This document shows positions 24,555 to 26,388 of a stretch of DNA of 26,388 nucleotides, piece by piece. The DNA comes from a virus: the IMG/VR virus record IMGVR_UViG_3300042507_007606, positions 1 to 26,388 of that record. One strand, given 5' to 3'. The notes beneath the pieces were generated by a model. That model did no database searches, was not told the origin of the DNA, and saw nothing but the letters and a program-made list of their open reading frames with translations. A program made the translations under genes and the position numbers. Every line of letters begins with the position of its first letter. The first letter of the stretch is position 1.

Positions 24555-25651
24555 ATTATCTTATAGTAGGAGCAGGCTTCTACGGAGCTATTTGTGCATA
24601 TGAACTTACAAGAAAAGGTCATAAATGTCTAGTTTTAGATAAGAGATCTCACATAGGAGGTAACTGTTATACTTCTAATAAAGATGGGATAAACGTACAT
24701 GAATACGGTCCTCATATCTTTCATACATCTAATGAAGAAGTTTGGAAGTGGATTAATCAGTTTGTAGAATTTAATAACTTTATACTATCACCGGTAGCTA
24801 ACTACAAAGATGAGATTTACTCCCTACCTTTTAATATGTGGACCTTTAGTAAACTGTGGGGAATTACAAATCCTTTTCAGGCTAAGGACATTATAAGAAA
24901 TCAGAGTAAGCATATAGGAACTCCACGTAACTTAGAAGAACAAGCAATAAAGCTTGTAGGTACAGACGTTTATGAAAAACTAATTAAAGGATATACAACT
25001 AAGCAATGGAAAAAAGATCCTAAAGAACTACCAAAAGAAATTATTAAAAGACTCCCAGTACGTTTTACATATGACAGTAACTACTTCAACGATAAGTACC
25101 AAGGTATACCTATTGGAGGATATACTCAAATATTTGAGAAATTACTAAAAAAGGTAGAAGTTAAACTGGAAACAGACTATCTCGAGAATAAGGAATATTG
25201 GAATACTCAAGCTACTAAAGTAATCTACACTGGACCTATTGATAGATATTACAATTATCAGTTTGGTTTTCTAGAGTATAAGTCTACAGAGTTTATTCAT
25301 TTTCTGAAACAGGAAGAGAATGTACAAGGGACAGCTTTAATGAACTTTACAGACGTAAATGTAAAGCAAACTAGAATTATTGAACATAAACATTTTGAGA
25401 AAACAGAACTTCCACATTCTTGGATTACTTATGAAATACCTACTGAATATATCCCTGAAAAGATAGAGCCATTATATCCAGTAAATGATAAAGAGAATAC
25501 AGAAAAATATCTTCAATATAAAAATTTGGCAGATCAAGAAAAAAATATTATATTTGGGGGTAGATTAGCTGAGTACAAATATTATGATATGCATCAAGTA
25601 ATTGAATCTGCTTTAAATAAGGTAAAAGAAATATATGAAAATAATTTATAG
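24536..25651 (+). CDS. glf: UDP-galactopyranose mutase
   Basis: The enzyme interconverts UDP-galactopyranose and UDP-galactofuranose with reduced FAD. It has the FAD loop DYLIVGAGFYGAICAYEL, then KRSHIGGNCYT, HEYGPHIFHT, YTTKQWKKDP with the conserved tryptophan, RLPVRFTYDSNYF with the substrate arginine, TGPIDRYYNYQFG, TRIIEHKHF, and a final FGGRLAEYKYYDM with the second substrate arginine. All parts are present, so it should be active. I prefer the ATG at 24536 (MENRSIDYL, 371 residues); one at 24524 is also in frame. It overlaps the preceding gene by 19 bases. It implies a galactofuranose residue in the phage-directed glycan. Confidence 0.95.
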   Translation: MENRSIDYLIVGAGFYGAICAYELTRKGHKCLVLDKRSHIGGNCYTSNKDGINVHEYGPHIFHTSNEEVWKWINQFVEFNNFILSPVANYKDEIYSLPFNMWTFSKLWGITNPFQAKDIIRNQSKHIGTPRNLEEQAIKLVGTDVYEKLIKGYTTKQWKKDPKELPKEIIKRLPVRFTYDSNYFNDKYQGIPIGGYTQIFEKLLKKVEVKLETDYLENKEYWNTQATKVIYTGPIDRYYNYQFGFLEYKSTEFIHFLKQEENVQGTALMNFTDVNVKQTRIIEHKHFEKTELPHSWITYEIPTEYIPEKIEPLYPVNDKENTEKYLQYKNLADQEKNIIFGGRLAEYKYYDMHQVIESALNKVKEIYENNL

Positions 25652-26324
25652 AATTTCAGATGCTGGTTATAAAAAAGAAAAACCAGATTATATAAATAAT
25701 GAAAACTGTTTAAAAAATGCTGTTAAAGTATTTAATAACGCTGATTGGAATATTATAGCAGATAACATTTCATCTAAAACTAGTGACATGATTCAAAAAT
25801 ATAAATCTCAGGATCATATCTACTATGTTTCGGTTGGTCACGGTTCCGGTACTTTTAATCTAGCACTAGATGAAGCTTTACAGTCCCTAGATGATGAAAT
25901 TATTTATTTTGTAGAAAATGATTATTTACATAAACCAAATAGTCAAAAAATAATTGAAGAAGGTTTGAATTTAGGAGCTGCTTTTGTATCATTATATGAC
26001 CACCCAGACAAGTATCTTTCACCCTCTAAAGGTGGAAACCCATATTGTGAAGGAGGAGCTGAAGATACTAGAGTATATTTGACTAAATCTACCCATTGGA
26101 AAGTTACTAATTCTACAACAATGACATTTGCTGCTAAAGTTAGTACTTTAAAAAGAATAGAACCTATCTTAAGAAAATACACTCAAGGATCTTATCCTGA
26201 AGATTTCAAAATGTTTCTAGAGCTTAGAGAACAAGGAGAATTACTAATAACTCCAATCCCGGGTTATGCTACTCATGGTGAAACAGCTTGGTTATCTCCT
26301 TTAACAGATTGGTCACAAATATGA
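25635..26324 (+). CDS. GT-A-like glycosyltransferase candidate (229 aa)
   Basis: The protein has IIYRISDAGYKKEKP at its start, GSGTFNLALDEALQSL, IIYFVENDYLHKPN (about 89-102) with an END where GT-A enzymes have a DxD, then TTMTFAAKVSTLKRI and a late TPIPGYATHGE. This order of strand, acidic turn and late histidine suits a small sugar transferase. It overlaps the mutase gene by 17 bases and the next gene by ATGA. It may use the UDP-galactofuranose made next door; this is inferred from position. Confidence 0.55.
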   Translation: MKIIYRISDAGYKKEKPDYINNENCLKNAVKVFNNADWNIIADNISSKTSDMIQKYKSQDHIYYVSVGHGSGTFNLALDEALQSLDDEIIYFVENDYLHKPNSQKIIEEGLNLGAAFVSLYDHPDKYLSPSKGGNPYCEGGAEDTRVYLTKSTHWKVTNSTTMTFAAKVSTLKRIEPILRKYTQGSYPEDFKMFLELREQGELLITPIPGYATHGETAWLSPLTDWSQI

Positions 26325-26388
26325 TCTCAGTAATTATCCCAACTTATAAAGAACCTGAAGTATTAGATTTATGTTTAAAATCTGCTAT
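26321..26388 (+). CDS. GT2-type glycosyltransferase (partial, cut by window edge)
   Basis: The gene starts at an ATGA overlap and runs off the window after 22 codons. The visible MISVIIPTYKEPEVLDLCLK is the typical start of a family 2 glycosyltransferase: strand SVIIPTY followed by the first helix. The glycan cluster therefore continues to the right. Confidence 0.8.
   Translation, partial: MISVIIPTYKEPEVLDLCLKSA

Overview
The window is a gene-dense stretch of a tailed-phage genome. About 40 genes are packed end to end, all on the + strand, most joined by 1-44 nt overlaps (many ATGA or TAATG). It carries a T4-type replisome: family B DNA polymerase, gp45-like sliding clamp, gp44- and gp62-like clamp loader subunits, and a RecB/Cas4-like nuclease. 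No rRNA, tRNA, CRISPR array, insertion sequence or integrase was seen. The host cannot be read directly. The DNA is AT-rich, and the genes with their own leaders (1929, 7389, 7890, 13635) lack a clear Shine-Dalgarno sequence, which would fit a Bacteroidota host, but this is inference.

Positions 1-3451 hold nucleotide metabolism and modification genes: a QueE-like radical SAM enzyme, a SET-domain protein, a hypoxanthine phosphoribosyltransferase, GTP cyclohydrolase I (FolE) and a MazG-like pyrophosphohydrolase. QueE and FolE belong to the preQ0 (7-deazaguanine) route, which some phages use to modify their DNA. Positions 3448-7297 hold the DNA polymerase, broken into two genes just before catalytic motif C, with an unknown small gene and an Smr-domain gene between the halves, followed by the sliding clamp. 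Positions 7389-10106 are a chaperone island (Hsp20, GroES, GroEL) sitting inside the replication block. Positions 10106-13586 hold both clamp loader subunits, small unknown genes, a DUF1599-like gene with no ordinary start codon, and the Cas4-like nuclease.

From 13635 a ribbon-helix-helix protein precedes a long glycan cluster that runs off the right edge. It includes several glycosyltransferases of different folds, an RmlD-like reductase, a short DegT-like protein, WbqC, a beta-propeller glycosidase-like protein, a GNAT acetyltransferase, a SAM methyltransferase and UDP-galactopyranose mutase. No flippase, polymerase or other multi-pass membrane protein is seen in it. The glycan may therefore be built on a cytoplasmic acceptor such as virion protein or DNA, though the cluster is not complete in this window. 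Base composition becomes much more AT-rich from about 17.6 kb to 24.5 kb, which suggests a separate origin.

The observations most worth a second look are the split polymerase with an Smr gene in the gap, the full chaperonin set inside the replisome operon, the in-frame gene that follows the gp62 stop without an ATG, the variant QueE cluster motif, and the large flippase-less glycan locus.
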